Source: Collybia mongolica (lineage: Eukaryota; Basidiomycota; Agaricomycetes; Agaricales; Clitocybaceae). Taken from it: 64,000 bases of DNA. Position 1 is the stretch's first letter. Each line of letters starts with the position of its first letter. A model generated the notes under the pieces. The model ran no database searches. It saw only the letters and a program-made list of their open reading frames with translations, and was not told where the DNA came from. The stretch is from assembly GCA_013420905.1 (NCBI GenBank), contig JAAXNY010000011.1, positions 1,674,001-1,738,000 on the forward strand, given 5' to 3'. Below, one piece after another: positions 1 through 10,829 of this stretch. The position numbers were made by a program, and so were the translations under genes.

Positions 1-510
1 GCCAGGTGTACGATAACGACAAGCTCATATGTCCCGTCTCCAAGGGGGACAAACTCGGTGGCGCAATAAGAATTCATTAACACATACTCCCAATCGAGCT
101 CTAGGTATTATTGACACCGGGCCCAGCTGTCTGCACCTGTCTAGCCTATCTGTATGTGGTAGCAATACCAGGAACAGCACGCCATAGACGCCTGCCTCAG
201 TTCTTAAAATAAAGTGCCAGTGGATATGCGAGTGTACATGGACTTACAGCCTATAATGCATAAATATGAAAACCCTCACCAACAAGATGATCTCCAATTG
301 GCCCTTGAAGAGGAGCATCGCCATAAACCTGCCGCGAGTGCTGTTAGAACGGCCTTAACCATCCTCGTGGTCGGGCTTACGATTCCCTTGAGCTGTTTGA
401 GGAATGATTTCGCGGGTTCGTGGCCCAGCCCTGACTATGAACTATAGGAGGCGTACCATGCGCTTTTTGAATAATGCTTATGTGGTACCATTGCGACTTG
501 TAAATATGAC
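1..510. other. Unassigned sequence at window start
   Basis: No recognisable gene, RNA or repeat was found. The one open frame here (214-447, plus, 77 codons) matches no family I know and lacks supporting splice signals. Confidence 0.4.
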
Positions 511-1308
511 CTATCGTTCCAGACAACGGGCTTCGAGAACGAGGTCGACCCTATTCCACTCGGTGTAAGAAACCTGGATGATACAAAACACTTGTATGGA
601 CCGGGTGAGTGCATGATGATCCTGTAGCTGATAGATCTCGGCGGCGTGGTGGAAGAGGACGAACACCACACCTGGCATAAACATATCTTCGAAGACTAGC
701 GTGGACAAGACCACAGTTTTTGCACCATTGCCCAATGATTGAATTGCTTCGCGCCAGACCTGAATTGGAGCTCCTGGGCTAACAAGGACGTTAGAGGTGA
801 CAACTTTTGACAGAAGATGTGCGACAGCGGGACGGGAATTGCGAAGGACACTACAAATACCGTGATCTCCGCTCGAAGCGTTCCAAGCCTCGCTGCTGTA
901 AGATATGTGATAGTATCTTTCATATCGTTTCATCAGTGATTTTTCGGCAAATGGGATGCACACAATGTGACCTGTTGCGGCCAGGATGGTAACAGTGGGT
1001 CTAGGGTCATCACCTCCAAGATCAAGGTTTGCCCTTCGTGCAACCACCCGAGCGGCAGTATGCGCCCCAGGGCCCACATGGGAGGTGAGACGGGATAACT
1101 TGCCCTCCACATTTTGATAAAGGAAGACAAGATGTGCTGGGTTGTTCCTAGTAGTGAAGATCATAGAGCTCAGAAATTGTGAATGAGACGCCCACTGATG
1201 GAGGTTTGAAGCCATTGTGGTGGACAGTTCGCTTGGGCAAATCAAATAGAAGCTCATGGTGTTTGTGAGATTCCTGTCGATGTTACAGTCATCAGTCAGT
1301 TGTTTCAC
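511..1308 (-). pseudogene. Possible helicase-like relic ORF (265 codons)
   Basis: A single open frame of 265 codons without a convincing start context. Its last third contains a stretch of the form VVLST-x2-F followed by PGVVFVL, which resembles helicase motifs IV-V of the RecQ-like ATPases that are abundant as repeats in Agaricomycete genomes. The arginine-finger motif (QxxGRxGR) expected next is absent; only a weak QDHHALTR is found. No Walker A or DEAH motif is visible in the window, so if the assignment is right this is a decayed C-terminal fragment. A fragment of the same broad type (45815-46021) lies upstream of the second SSP copy. The alternative is an unrelated hypothetical protein or a chance ORF. 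Confidence 0.25.
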
Positions 1309-2225
1309 CGTGATAACCCTTATGGAAGCACAACTAGGTCAAATATAGCACTGAAGAAGCACCATCGGGGCCGAACGCTGCCACCTCACTCAGCTACGCT
1401 GGAACGACAATAGCCGACTGAATCCAGAAAACTTGACGTGCACCGGATATTCATGCCTTGTTCCAACTGTTCGAGCTCGTTATTACTGACCTCTGCTCTT
1501 GTTGACACATCTCAATCGCCTTTCAGACATAGCTTCTCCAAGCTTTTGCAGGGATCTGCTAGCAAGAGCCGGAGTGTAAGTCTAGCTAGTCCAAGTCGTT
1601 TCAGATCATCACTAGATCTAATTTTCAGACATAAGTTCTTGCTGCCCATGCATTTTCGACTTTGAGCACATACTCAGCCTGTCTATGGACTAGCCTCATG
1701 ATTAGTCCGGTATAGTTGGGTTGATTGGTGGCACACTGAAAAAAAAAAACCCTGTGCTGCGGCGAAGGTTGGGTGATTCCAGGGGCACCCGGTGGTGCTT
1801 GCTAGACCCAGGATTAGTCGGATTGTGGAAGTATAACAGCTATCGAAGAACAATATTAGTACGGCGGTTCATGTACAGCAGACTTACTACACAACCTGGT
1901 CAGACTCAAACACCACAGATTTATTTTTCACGTCAAAATGTGCGGAATTTACCGAGGCGCCTTGGGAGATCACCTCATTTAGAAATCCGTGGGAGAAATC
2001 GATGTTTTTTCATGAATCCTAATGTCAAGGAAGAACAGTCTTGTTACCCTAACCATGTTGAAAGTCAATTTATTGTTGTTATTGCCCTCAGCGTCCAATC
2101 AGCCTGTCTCCCACCACAGTCCTGTGAAAGCTTCGCTTGATCGCAACAAATCTAGGAGGGATAACATGGAAACCGTCATGATATTAATAACCTTGAAGAA
2201 TGTTGACTCGAAATCTAGCTTGTGA
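1309..2225. other. Unassigned sequence upstream of SSP copy A
   Basis: Contains a short A-run near 1740 and two overlapping ORFs (1721-2140 and 2022-2225) with no recognisable family. I see no RNA gene or repeat. Confidence 0.4.
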
Positions 2226-2408
2226 GTTGCAAAAATAAACTACTAATCGCCTCTCCACTCCTTCTAGCGCAATATCACAAGGCATCCTGATTCTATTCTA
2301 CGTCTAGTCTCATCATAAGCTTCCATTCTCGTTCGTGAACATTTGACAAGCCCCAACGCCGCGTTCGACATCCAAACAACATAATTAAACACTCACCCAT
2401 CCACCGAG

Positions 2409-2415
2409 TATAAAA
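2409..2415 (+). promoter_or_regulatory. TATA box of SSP copy A
   Basis: TATAAAA about 105 bp upstream of the start codon. The same box, at nearly the same distance, occurs before copy B (46672), so it survived the divergence of the duplicates. This fits a strongly or conditionally transcribed secreted-peptide gene. Confidence 0.7.
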
Positions 2416-2514
2416 GCCCCCACGAGTACCAGATGTAAACTTAAGAGTTCAACTTGCATCTTTCGTTAACTACTTATCTGCACTTTCGCTCTACTCACAC
2501 TCTCTCAGTATACC

Positions 2515-2731
2515 ATGCGCTTTGCACTCTACACCCTCCTCGCAACCTTGGGCCTTTTCGCTACCTCTATCGTAGCTACTCCTTTGCCCCACCCTGATGG
2601 CGGTGACCTTGGCCACGACCTCGGCGATACCGTTCGTGAGTGCTCATGGCTTCGTGACCGTTATGCAGATGCTAATCAGTGAAAAAGATGACGTCGTGGA
2701 CCTTTTACCCCTCGACAGCCACCAACACTAG
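2515..2731 (+). CDS. Small secreted peptide, copy A (54 aa)
   Basis: Join(2515..2635, 2688..2731), with one 52-nt GT-AG intron containing a GCTAATC branch site. The product has a clear signal peptide: Met-Arg, then a hydrophobic run to Val20-Ala21, with a likely cut before Thr22. The mature peptide of about 33 residues has no cysteine, is rich in Asp, Gly and His, and carries a GGDLGHDLGD block and a VVDLLPLD block. There is no CaaX box, so it is not a lipopeptide pheromone precursor. The splice choice is fixed by copy B: using the earlier AG would give a stop there, while the chosen AG keeps the same frame in both. Over the shared 50 codons the copies differ at 13 bases, 11 of them silent, which indicates selection on the protein. 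Function unknown; an extracellular role is inferred only from the signal peptide. Confidence 0.8.
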
Positions 2732-3085
2732 AAGAGAGAAAGACAAAAATCTGGGGACAATGACAGAGCTGATGGAAAAAGAACTTATCTCGGTCTTCAC
2801 GTCTTCGTCTCGGAAAGCTCTACCCCCTCATCCCCAGCCAACTCTACTTCGCTTCAATCATTTGCTACAACCACTCTTTGAACTTTTTTCTTTTCGATTT
2901 TGAATCGCTTCTAAACTTTTGATAGTTGCCTGGTACATATTCCGATAGCCGTATAATTCTGTGAGGCAAAGCACTTCATTAGTCATGCTTTTACTCCACT
3001 TTGGGCAGCTCTTTCTGTTGGGAGGATACATTCTTTGTCAAATGACGTTGGCAACTTTGTAGACTTTTCCAATATAGTCTTTCTA

Positions 3086-3990
3086 ACTTGGTCAACTTGA
3101 CAAAACTAATTACGAAGCTCAGTAAGGTTAGGTCTGCTCTCGAACCCTTTAGAGCATGCACGGTAAGAGTCAGTGAGAGAGGAGAGGTTTAATTGAAAGA
3201 GACTCGGTCAGTTCAGAGCGCATCGAACAGTGGTGCCAAGTCACTCTGAGTTCTCAGTAAAATGAAAAAGTCAGGGTTCGTCGGCCGGTAGTCAGGGCAG
3301 TCAGATGATTGCTGCAGAGTGGCCCATTGATGCCGTTTTTGATCCCCGAGAATAATATTTGACATCAGCTTTGTGCGTCTATTCCACGAGCACCGATGGG
3401 GACCTGTAACGTTCTGGGGTAAGTGTCAAGTCTTTAGAGGACCAGCTATCTGCGAGTTTCTTCCGATGGATTATGTCATGCGCGGTGCCCTTTTCTCGCC
3501 CGTCTTTGACCAGAAGGCCAAAGCACTATATTATGCTATTGATACTGTAGACTCAGACATATTTTTACGAGTTAATGGCGGGTAAAGTTGAAAGATGTAC
3601 ATTATAGTTAAAAGATTGTGCACAAGCGGATAAAGCTAAACCTTGTCCGAAAGGAATTATCCCCCATATACAGCCTAACCACATCTGATCAAACTTCCCT
3701 CCAAAGCTGACGAGACCTGGTTAGGCCGTTAGGTTTCGCAATGGCTGATAAGGTAAATTACCTTATGATGAATCTAAATTTTTCGACACGATGTGGGACT
3801 ATTCTTCGTTGATGGGCCCATCCATGAAAGAACACACCTCCCACCCCACAGCCCCTACTGGGTGCACAGTGTGGTGTATCTACATGGCACCAAAATTTTA
3901 TCACAACGCACTAGAAATTTCACATATAGGATTGAAGGTAGCACACCTAACAGCTTAATGTATGCTACTTTATACCCATTAGGCTGGTTG
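3086..3990. other. Intergenic sequence between SSP copy A and the 7-TM gene
   Basis: ORF 3373-3585 (70 codons) has no recognisable family. The plus-strand frame 3793-4299 is mostly antisense to the last exons of the 7-TM gene. No RNA or repeat was recognised. Confidence 0.4.
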
Positions 3991-5309
3991 TCAAACCCCT
4001 ACGTTCTTCAGTTGGAACGAATCCTGATGATAGGTGCCACTGTGTGTCGAAGATATCCTAGTTGTCGAATCGTGCTGAGCAAAAGCAATGGTCGGCGGTT
4101 TTCCGGGATCATTGCCACTCCCTATGACGTAAGGACGTTCTGCATAATGACTGGTCGTATTGGTAGTAAATCCTTTGTTTACTGCCAACATGATAAGCGC
4201 AGGGAATATTCCCTGGTAGTCCGTCAGTCCTACCACACAAAATGTCAAACACGACCACAACTTACCATGATCTGTGGCATACATTCGAGCGGGATGTAAA
4301 ATGCGTTCAGTCCATTGAGTCCATCGTCAGGCGAGATCTGGAAGAGGATGAATTCGATTGTTTTGCTGATTGCCATAAATATCCCAGACTCGATTATGAT
4401 AAGAATAACGGAATGGTACTTGACTTGGGAGGATTGAAAGTTTGAAGCACCAAGCTGATGCGATAACCTCCTGAAGGAACGTGTTAGCATAGTCATGTAC
4501 AAATAGATAAGGACCTTCTATGACGGACCAAATTCTCCCCGCAGTCAAACCAGTCACGAGAATATTTGTTGCCATTGAAATGGATAGCATTGCTCCGGCC
4601 CATCTTACGGCTACCGCCTCATATGGGTTCGGGGTGAAATATCGTCCCACAGAACCATACCCTGATACTTGATATTACCAGATTCAGTGCTCTTCATTCC
4701 AGAAGAGTGCACCGTAAAATTCACCTGCTGTGCCAACTACCATGATCGCGGGGAGAGAAATGGCATAGTAATTTCTATTCCACACCATGAAACAGCGCCA
4801 CACTAAGATGAGGTCTCCAAGGACGATCTTTTGAAAATAAGCAAGATGTACATTAAGCCAGGTTTTGATCAGTGACACTCACCATAGATATATATATCAT
4901 ATCCTTACTCCTGTTGAGTGGTTGGCCGATATCTGCGAAATAAGATATAGCCCCTCCCTCGTCATGAATGTGAACGATAAATCCTTGAATGAGGCGGGCA
5001 AGTACTAGAGCTATATGTGCAGTCGCGAGCATATACCTAGGCTTTAATTAATTTGGGATGGGATAGTTTGAGTGCTCTACGCACATTAGACAAACAGCGG
5101 CCATGGGCACATAGTGACGGCGTATGTTCTCTCGTTTGTTCAGAACAGAAGTCATCCACAGGAGAAAAATTATTGTGTATCCACCTAAGTTAACGTTATT
5201 AAATCAGCATATGGACAAGACAAAGATGCGAAGTCATACCCCAGAGCGCGCTGGCTAACCACCCTCCTACAAGGTACGCCTTATCAATTGGGAAGTTTGG
5301 TGGGGACAT
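3991..5309 (-). CDS. Agaricomycete multi-pass (7-TM) membrane protein, 330 aa
   Basis: Seven exons on the minus strand: 5309-5240, 5184-5085, 5036-4883, 4827-4725, 4667-4529, 4470-4266 and 4212-3991 (including stop). Every junction is GT-AG and keeps frame, giving 330 residues. Hydrophobic segments alternate with short loops. Recognisable landmarks are WLASALWGGYTIIFLLW, LGDLILVWRCFMVW followed by a WNRNYY loop, GLTAGRIW near the fifth segment, ILIIIESG in the sixth, and GIFPALIMLAV in the seventh, followed by a hydrophilic C-tail of about 65 residues. This order is typical of a large, uncharacterised serpentine family that is expanded in mushrooms. A receptor-like role is possible but unproven; no ligand or G-protein motif can be named. 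The gene appears complete. Confidence 0.8.
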
Positions 5310-6237
5310 ATCGGTTGTAGTGAGCGAGTGACTTGATTTGAAGCCTTGAGGGTGTTAATTACTTCTGTAACGTAGCCTATTATGAAGCGGTAAATTCGCG
5401 ACTATTTAAGAAAATGGGCTAGTGAAACGGCGAATAGGCTTGATCCCAAACCTATCAGATCGTAATGGTGGTATCATCGCACTATCATCTATCAAAGATA
5501 ACTTATTTCGGGGTGCCAGCGAATGATTGATAGGGTCTCATGATGCTAGCGAAGTGTTGAGGAGAGACTCGATCCCTTTAACTCGACCCCATCGGGGCAG
5601 GGCCGTTGGCGGAGAGGGGGCTGGCATTTTACGATTCGTGGCTTCAAACCGTGAACGAGATAATTTCACCATTACTGCCGTACTCGAGTGATTGCCGACG
5701 ATGTCGGCATTAACCTTGCTTGCTATGAAGAGTGGTTTCGAAACGCCCTGCGACGTTGTGGGAAGCAGTTACTGAAAATGGTATTGTTTGTTGATTGTTT
5801 GCCAACATGAGTCGCAAACTGGCTTTATTTTAACTTTCCAGAGATCTTGACAAACAAGATAATAATCTGCGCATTCTTGTCACAATGCTGCAATACCATT
5901 TGCCCTATGTAGCGCGGTGTTCCCATTGGTATTCAATTCAATAACGACAAAAATAACTCATATGTGCTTCTGGGAGCTTCTTCGACAGCGTCCTTTGAGG
6001 GTCCTATCTTTTAGCTTTCAATTTTGGGATAATTATAGTCCCTTTACCAGATCATAGTGAGATATTTCTTCCTTTTGGATGCGAAACCACTGATAGGGGG
6101 TAGCTAATGTCCGGAGTCATCCACAACCATCTACCGAAATCATGTTTAACAGGTGCATACAAGAGAGTATATCCGCGGTCAAGTTGTGTACGTGTATCAA
6201 GCAGAGTACCTTTTCCCTAGACACGCACTTTCGCACT
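5310..6237. other. Intergenic, divergent promoters of the 7-TM and SDR genes
   Basis: About 0.9 kb between two genes transcribed away from each other. No ORF or repeat of note. It presumably holds both promoters, but no factor site could be named. Confidence 0.4.
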
Positions 6238-7560
6238 ATGGGTCAAACTTGGTCGCAAACATTCCCACCAGCTCCCAAATACCAGCTAAATGATATTCCT
6301 GACCTGGCTGGGAAGGTCATGTTAGTTACTGGTAGTGGTTTTTTTTGGTTTGAATTTCGTTCAGCCTGACCCAGTCAACAACAGGTGGCAACTCGGGCAT
6401 TGGAAAGGAAATCGTCAGGGCGCTCCTCAGCCGAAATGCCAAAGTCTACCTCGCCGCCCGTAATCCGGAGAAAGCAAAATCCGCCATTGACGAGTTGAAA
6501 GAGGATACAGGAATCGAGGCAGTCTATCTTGAACTTGATCTCGCAAGCTTGGATAGTGTTCACCGTGCCGCAAAAGACTTTCTAACCAAAGAACGCGAGC
6601 TTCACGCCTTATTCAACAATGGGTGAGCCCTGATAATCTTGCGTCTATCTGGATTTGAACGGCTTTCCAGGGGAGTTATGTTTCTAAACCCTGCCGCGAA
6701 CGCACTAGATATTACACCGGACGGGTACGACATACAATGGGGTACAAATGTCGTTGGTGTGTAATCTTTCTAAAGTTATCAGGTGCCTTTTAAGATCGAT
6801 TCGGCGTTAGGTCCTTTCCATCTGACACAGTTACTTGCCCCTGCGTTGATCGAGGGAGCCAAATCCTCTCCAGATGGCAAAGCACGCATTACATTCGCCT
6901 CGTCGATCGTTCAAACAAGTTCCATAAAGTGGGATACCCTCACCGACACTCCCGAGAGAAAGAAATTATGGCCAGAGTTTCGCTATGGCCAGTCGAAGTT
7001 TGTATGATTATAGTTTTATTCTGTGAAAGCATGACACGAACTTATAGCAATGATTTCCATGGCTTAGGCAACTGTGGTTCTAGCCCGGGAATTTGGAAGA
7101 CGTTACGGTGATAAGGGACTTGTATTTACGTCTATGGATCCAGGTTAGTTCGCATGTCAAGGGAATATAGAATTCCCCTGATTTGATATTAGGTGGAGTT
7201 AAGACCGGTCTCCAGCGTCACATGCCTGGTTGGGCGAGGGTCCTTCTGGTAGGTCTTGTTTCCAAGCTGTGGCGTGTGCATTCACTTCACACCTGATTAT
7301 GTAGAACACGATGCTCAAGCCACCTCATTTTGGCGCTCTCACTCACTTATGGGCAGCAACATCTCCAGAAACTGTTGATTATAACGGAAAGGTAAGAACT
7401 CCTCTTCTGATCATGCAGGGATCTCGCCACTTACAGTATTGACTTGGCCTAGTTTTTGATTCCCTTTGGAAGACTTGGTGTTCCTAGTGCAGCTTCTCAA
7501 GACCCTGATCTTGGTTCAAAGCTCTGGGAGACTCTTCAGCAACAAGTTAAATCCAAGTGA
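6238..7560 (+). CDS. Short-chain dehydrogenase/reductase (retinol-dehydrogenase-like), 311 aa
   Basis: Eight exons: 6238-6331, 6385-6622, 6671-6756, 6811-7001, 7068-7143, 7193-7248, 7305-7391 and 7453-7560, all GT-AG and in frame. It is an NAD(P)-dependent oxidoreductase with a Rossmann fold. The nucleotide-binding TGxxxGIG motif is TGGNSGIG at residues 31-38, the NNxG-type motif is NNGG at 109-112, candidate catalytic serines lie at 170-171, and the YxxxK pair is Tyr198/Lys202. The spacing between Ser and Tyr, with a WDxL loop between them, is that of retinol-dehydrogenase/WWOX-like fungal SDRs rather than classical FabG types. There is no signal peptide or membrane helix. It lies 3.3 kb from the terpene synthase, separated by transposon debris, so a role in the terpene pathway is possible but not shown. 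Confidence 0.85.
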
Positions 7561-8101
7561 CTGATTCTTGATACATACTGTTTTAGAAATATGCAATTGT
7601 TTTCTTTTGATTACTGTTATAAAGTTACCGGTAAAAGGACTTCTTGGCTGTTCCTGGGCCAATATCTGTTCACTTGTCATATAGCCATCTTGTATCATTC
7701 AAGAAATGAATAGCTTTTGAATGATCATGTTTTCGATGTTGAAAAGAAGGGACCAACAGCCACATGACAGTTTACACTCGATAAAAAAAAGTTGTATTTA
7801 GTTGGTATCTAGCAAGGGGGTGGCGGGGGTAAGGGGGGTCCGCCGGAGGCCAAAAAAAATCCGACTTGGCCCAAATTGGTCTGGGAGAAGCTCGCCAGGG
7901 CATCCTTAATCGTTTATAGCAGATCAACTTCCTCACTGAATGACAAGGAGGCTCTGTTCAGTTGTAAATAATTTGTAATACAAGCATTCTTTTTCAAAAA
8001 CTGTCTCACTATGTAGTGAGACCAAGCAAAAAGTATGGCAAAGAAAAAAAGGTAGCAATTCACACACATGTCACATTCACAAAACTCGGGCACTAATCCT
8101 C
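7561..8101. other. Unassigned sequence before the transposon patch
   Basis: Contains a G-rich block near 7815-7850. It marks the transition from gene-type sequence to the AT-rich repeat-type sequence that follows. No gene recognised. Confidence 0.35.
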
Positions 8102-8238
8102 GATAACTGCATCTGTGGTAACCCAGTGTCATCTGAGGAGATCAAAACAGGAGATTTGGTGATGGCTTGTAAAGTGGCAGGCTGTGAGACAGTTTGGGTA
8201 TGTGCACATTCTGAGTGATGACTATGAGCTGACATGGT

Positions 8239-9056
8239 TAGTGATGTGCACGGCTCGGCTCAAAGCCGCAAGCCGGCCGGGGCCGAGCCTGCAGAAGCCG
8301 AGCTGCCCTGAGCTGTGCAGCAGGCTCTGAAGGGCTCACGGCTCAGGCTTGGAGTTTTCAAAGCCTGGAGCTGTGGCCTAAGCTGCAGCTTTTTCACTGG
8401 CGATTGTTACAATTCAAATTGGACTTTTGGTACATGAATACTAACAATGTAATCCCTCCTGGTATGACTGTTGTGGTGTGGTGGGGAGTGCGTACTTGTG
8501 GATCCCAGTCCCTAAATCATTGTGTGCTAATATATTGTTTTTAGTTAAATGCACCTCGTTACCCAGTTGCAAGTTCACTGGCTTGTGATTATCTTGCAAT
8601 TATGGCATCTTCTGTCTCAAGTGAACGCACATTCTCGTCAGCTGGCCTTACAATCAGTAAACATCATAACCGGCTAAAGGGTGATATCGTAGAAGCTTTG
8701 CAGTGTCTGAAGTGTATGTATAATAATGACCTCATCTTCCAGGACATCATAGCAGCTACTGAAGAGGAAGAGGAGCTTGAGGATATGGACCTTGAGCTAG
8801 CTGGTGAAAACGAGGGCAATGTTGGGGAAGAGTTTACCTGGGATGGGCTACTTGGTGATGATGGGGATATATATGAAAATGAGAAGTAGGTCATTGTACC
8901 GAAATTCAATGCTCTATCCACTGCGAAGCCGTGGCTTAAGCCTGAGCTGGCCTGAAGCCATCGTCACAGCTCAGGCTTGTATTTTCTAAAGCCTAAGCCC
9001 CCAAAAGCCGAGCCTTTGCCGCGGCTTTCAGGCCAAGCCGGGCTGTCAAGTCACTA
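8239..9056 (+). mobile_element. Non-autonomous hAT transposon (818 bp) with 8-bp target duplication
   Basis: The ends are imperfect terminal inverted repeats beginning TAGTGA, with GC-rich subterminal blocks full of AGCC/GGCT words. The flanks 8231-8238 and 9057-9064 are identical (GACATGGT), the 8-bp target duplication expected of the hAT superfamily. Inside is only the C-terminal dimerisation part of a hAT transposase, so the element is an internal deletion derivative that would need a transposase in trans. Confidence 0.9.
8545..8889 (+). CDS. hAT transposase C-terminal dimerisation fragment
   Basis: A 114-residue open segment that starts right after an AG 3' splice site and ends at a TAG. 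It contains the hallmark hAT C-terminal sequence (SSVSSERTFSSAG, then HHNRLKG and VEALQCLKC) followed by a short acidic tail. The catalytic DDE part and the BED zinc finger are missing. It is 5' truncated inside the 818-bp element and is not expected to catalyse transposition. Confidence 0.85.
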   Translation, partial: LNAPRYPVASSLACDYLAIMASSVSSERTFSSAGLTISKHHNRLKGDIVEALQCLKCMYNNDLIFQDIIAATEEEEELEDMDLELAGENEGNVGEEFTWDGLLGDDGDIYENEK

Positions 9057-9439
9057 GACATGGTTTCTGTCATCAGTTTCATCAGGCATGTATGGATCAT
9101 GATTTTGCACCCAAGAATTGGTCATGTCCAAGCTGTAAAGCCAGTGGTACAACTAGTAAGCATTGACATATATAGTATCTACTCAATCTAGCCTCCATGT
9201 GTTGAACAAATATTATTTAGAGAATTATTTCAGAGAATAACATATCCATGTGATCAAAACATACCATATATAGAAAGAGGGGGGGAGGGGGGTCTGAGGG
9301 ATTGTGAAAAAAAAAAGTACAAGTACATATCCTCTTTTCCTGTTCTGCCACCCCCTTGGTTTCTAATCTGAAATTTTGTTATAGTCAGGAAAAAGTTGTG
9401 TAAAAATCAGCTTAAAGTTAGCCTTTTTACAAGTTACAA

Positions 9440-9700
9440 AGTCCTTATGTTTACATAAGTAACTCATTCATCATCCTGGGAAAATTCAGCATACCCAACA
9501 AGATCCAGTTTCCAAGAATTCATTAGAACATGGTCAATAAACATTTTGAAGTACATTAGTAAGACTTTGTAGTTGTGGAAATATTTTTCTAACTGTGAGA
9601 ATCAAAATTAGCTGAGGTGCATATTCTAAGCAAAAAAGGCAACTGCTAACATAGGCTGTATTTAATACCATAATTTTGAGTTAATCTCAGGAATTAAATA
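9440..9700 (+). repeat. Diverged terminal fragment of the palindrome-arm element
   Basis: Starts AGTCCTTATGTTTACATAAG and follows the first about 280 bp of the palindrome arm (30428-30710) with scattered substitutions and small gaps, then continues into sequence matching 31681 onward. It therefore lacks the 953-bp retro-insertion found in both arms and shows the pre-insertion state of that site. It is an older, truncated member of the same family. Confidence 0.8.
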
Positions 9701-10829
9701 CCCTTCTAGCAACTTATGCCATAGTGCATTACCTTTAAAGAAGAACTCAATGGCATACTGGATAAGACATCAGTATTGTTGATTGTCAATATCAGGAGGT
9801 TGTTGGGGGTCTTGCAACATTTTGATAATGTTATTGGGTCGCAAATTGGCCCTCATTTGGCGAGTGTTGCATGGTATAATGACTTTGTTTGAAGAAGTTG
9901 TTGAAGCAGGTGTGAAGTCGAGGGAAAGGTGAACAGTGTCCATGAAAGATGATTGAGGGGGGTCATCATGTCAGATAGATTGAGGAGTGGCAGGGTATAA
10001 TAGTTTGCCACAAGTCAAAGGTGATGGGTGAAGTGTATAGAGTGAAACTGACAAAACAGGCATAGAAGCAGACAGGGAAGAGATCGGGTTAATGAAATGC
10101 ATGAAGCTGTATGCACAATCAATCCAGTCTTCATAGTCATTGGAGTTGTCAAGGTTGACATCATTGTCTGGCTGTGCTGGTTGTCAAGAAAGGCTGTCTG
10201 GGCCATGCGAGGCACCTGATATGTGGACTAGCTTGAAGTCAAACAGAAGGATGCCAGCAATCCAACAGTTGATCATTGTGTTTGGTTGGATATCTGGGTT
10301 GTTAAGCATACCTTTGATATACTTGGCATCCACTTCATTTCTTGATATTATAGAATGATACCCTTTTTGATGTGTACCTGCTGTGTGAATGCCTAGAGTT
10401 GTAGATCTATTTATACCTTATTCTATTTTTATCAGGTTCCAAGATCTTGCATGGTAAAATAACCTACCAAGCCAATCAATCACATGAGATTCCTTGATAC
10501 ACAATGTATCCTGTGTCCCCAATCAGTTCAACAATGCTCAAGCCTAATTTGGAAGCATGCAACAGTGATGCATCACTTTGGGCAGGAGGAAAAGGTGCTA
10601 CAAAGAATCCTGGGGGCATAACTGTAAGCTGATGCACCATCTGCCATGTGGGTGAAAAGAAATTCCTTTATTAATTCTAGAGTATTATTTGGTGCAATTT
10701 TGTGACATGCCTGTATCATGTTCAAGTATAGCTCACCTACTATTGAAGGCTGATTTATTCCCTGCATAAGACTTGAGCTCAAGTTGGCCTAAATTAATCC
10801 AGTGAATCACTTTAACTACATTTGTTATC
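9701..10829. other. Degenerate transposon-type sequence
   Basis: AT-rich sequence with broken minus-strand frames (10015-10215 and 10573-10782). The base composition is unlike the adjoining cluster genes. I could not name the element and found no ends. Confidence 0.35.

Larger units (their letters stand above)
2226..3085 (+). repeat. Duplicated segment, copy A (SSP gene plus promoter and 3' flank)
   Basis: About 0.85 kb that is clearly homologous and co-linear with 46488-47330 on the same strand. Shared landmarks in order are a CGCCTC(T/C)CCACTCCTTCTAG block, a TATA box about 105 bp before the ATG, the whole two-exon peptide gene, and an A/T-rich 3' flank ending near a shared TTTTCCAATATA block. 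Outside these limits the two loci do not resemble each other. The two copies are direct repeats about 44 kb apart. Confidence 0.85.
8102..9166 (+). pseudogene. PHD-finger gene fragment interrupted by a hAT element in its intron
   Basis: Two exon pieces, 8102-8197 and 9077-9166, join in frame across a GT-AG intron. Together they give a PHD-type zinc finger: CIC near the start, CKVAGC, then FHQAC and WSCPSC, with the usual Trp two residues before the last Cys pair. The intron is 879 bp, of which 826 bp are a hAT element plus one copy of its target duplication, leaving an ancestral intron of 53 bp, a normal size here. No upstream exons with a start could be assigned, so the gene is partial. PHD fingers of this kind are often the C-terminal part of transposon proteins in mushrooms; that origin is an inference. 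Confidence 0.6.

Noticed and set aside
2515..2731. SSP genes as mating pheromone precursors
   Set aside because: No C-terminal CaaX box and a clear secretory signal peptide; basidiomycete lipopeptide pheromones show the opposite.
2679..2903. 74-codon ORF overlapping SSP copy A
   Set aside because: It starts inside the intron of the peptide gene. Copy B has a stop in the equivalent frame, so the frame is not conserved.
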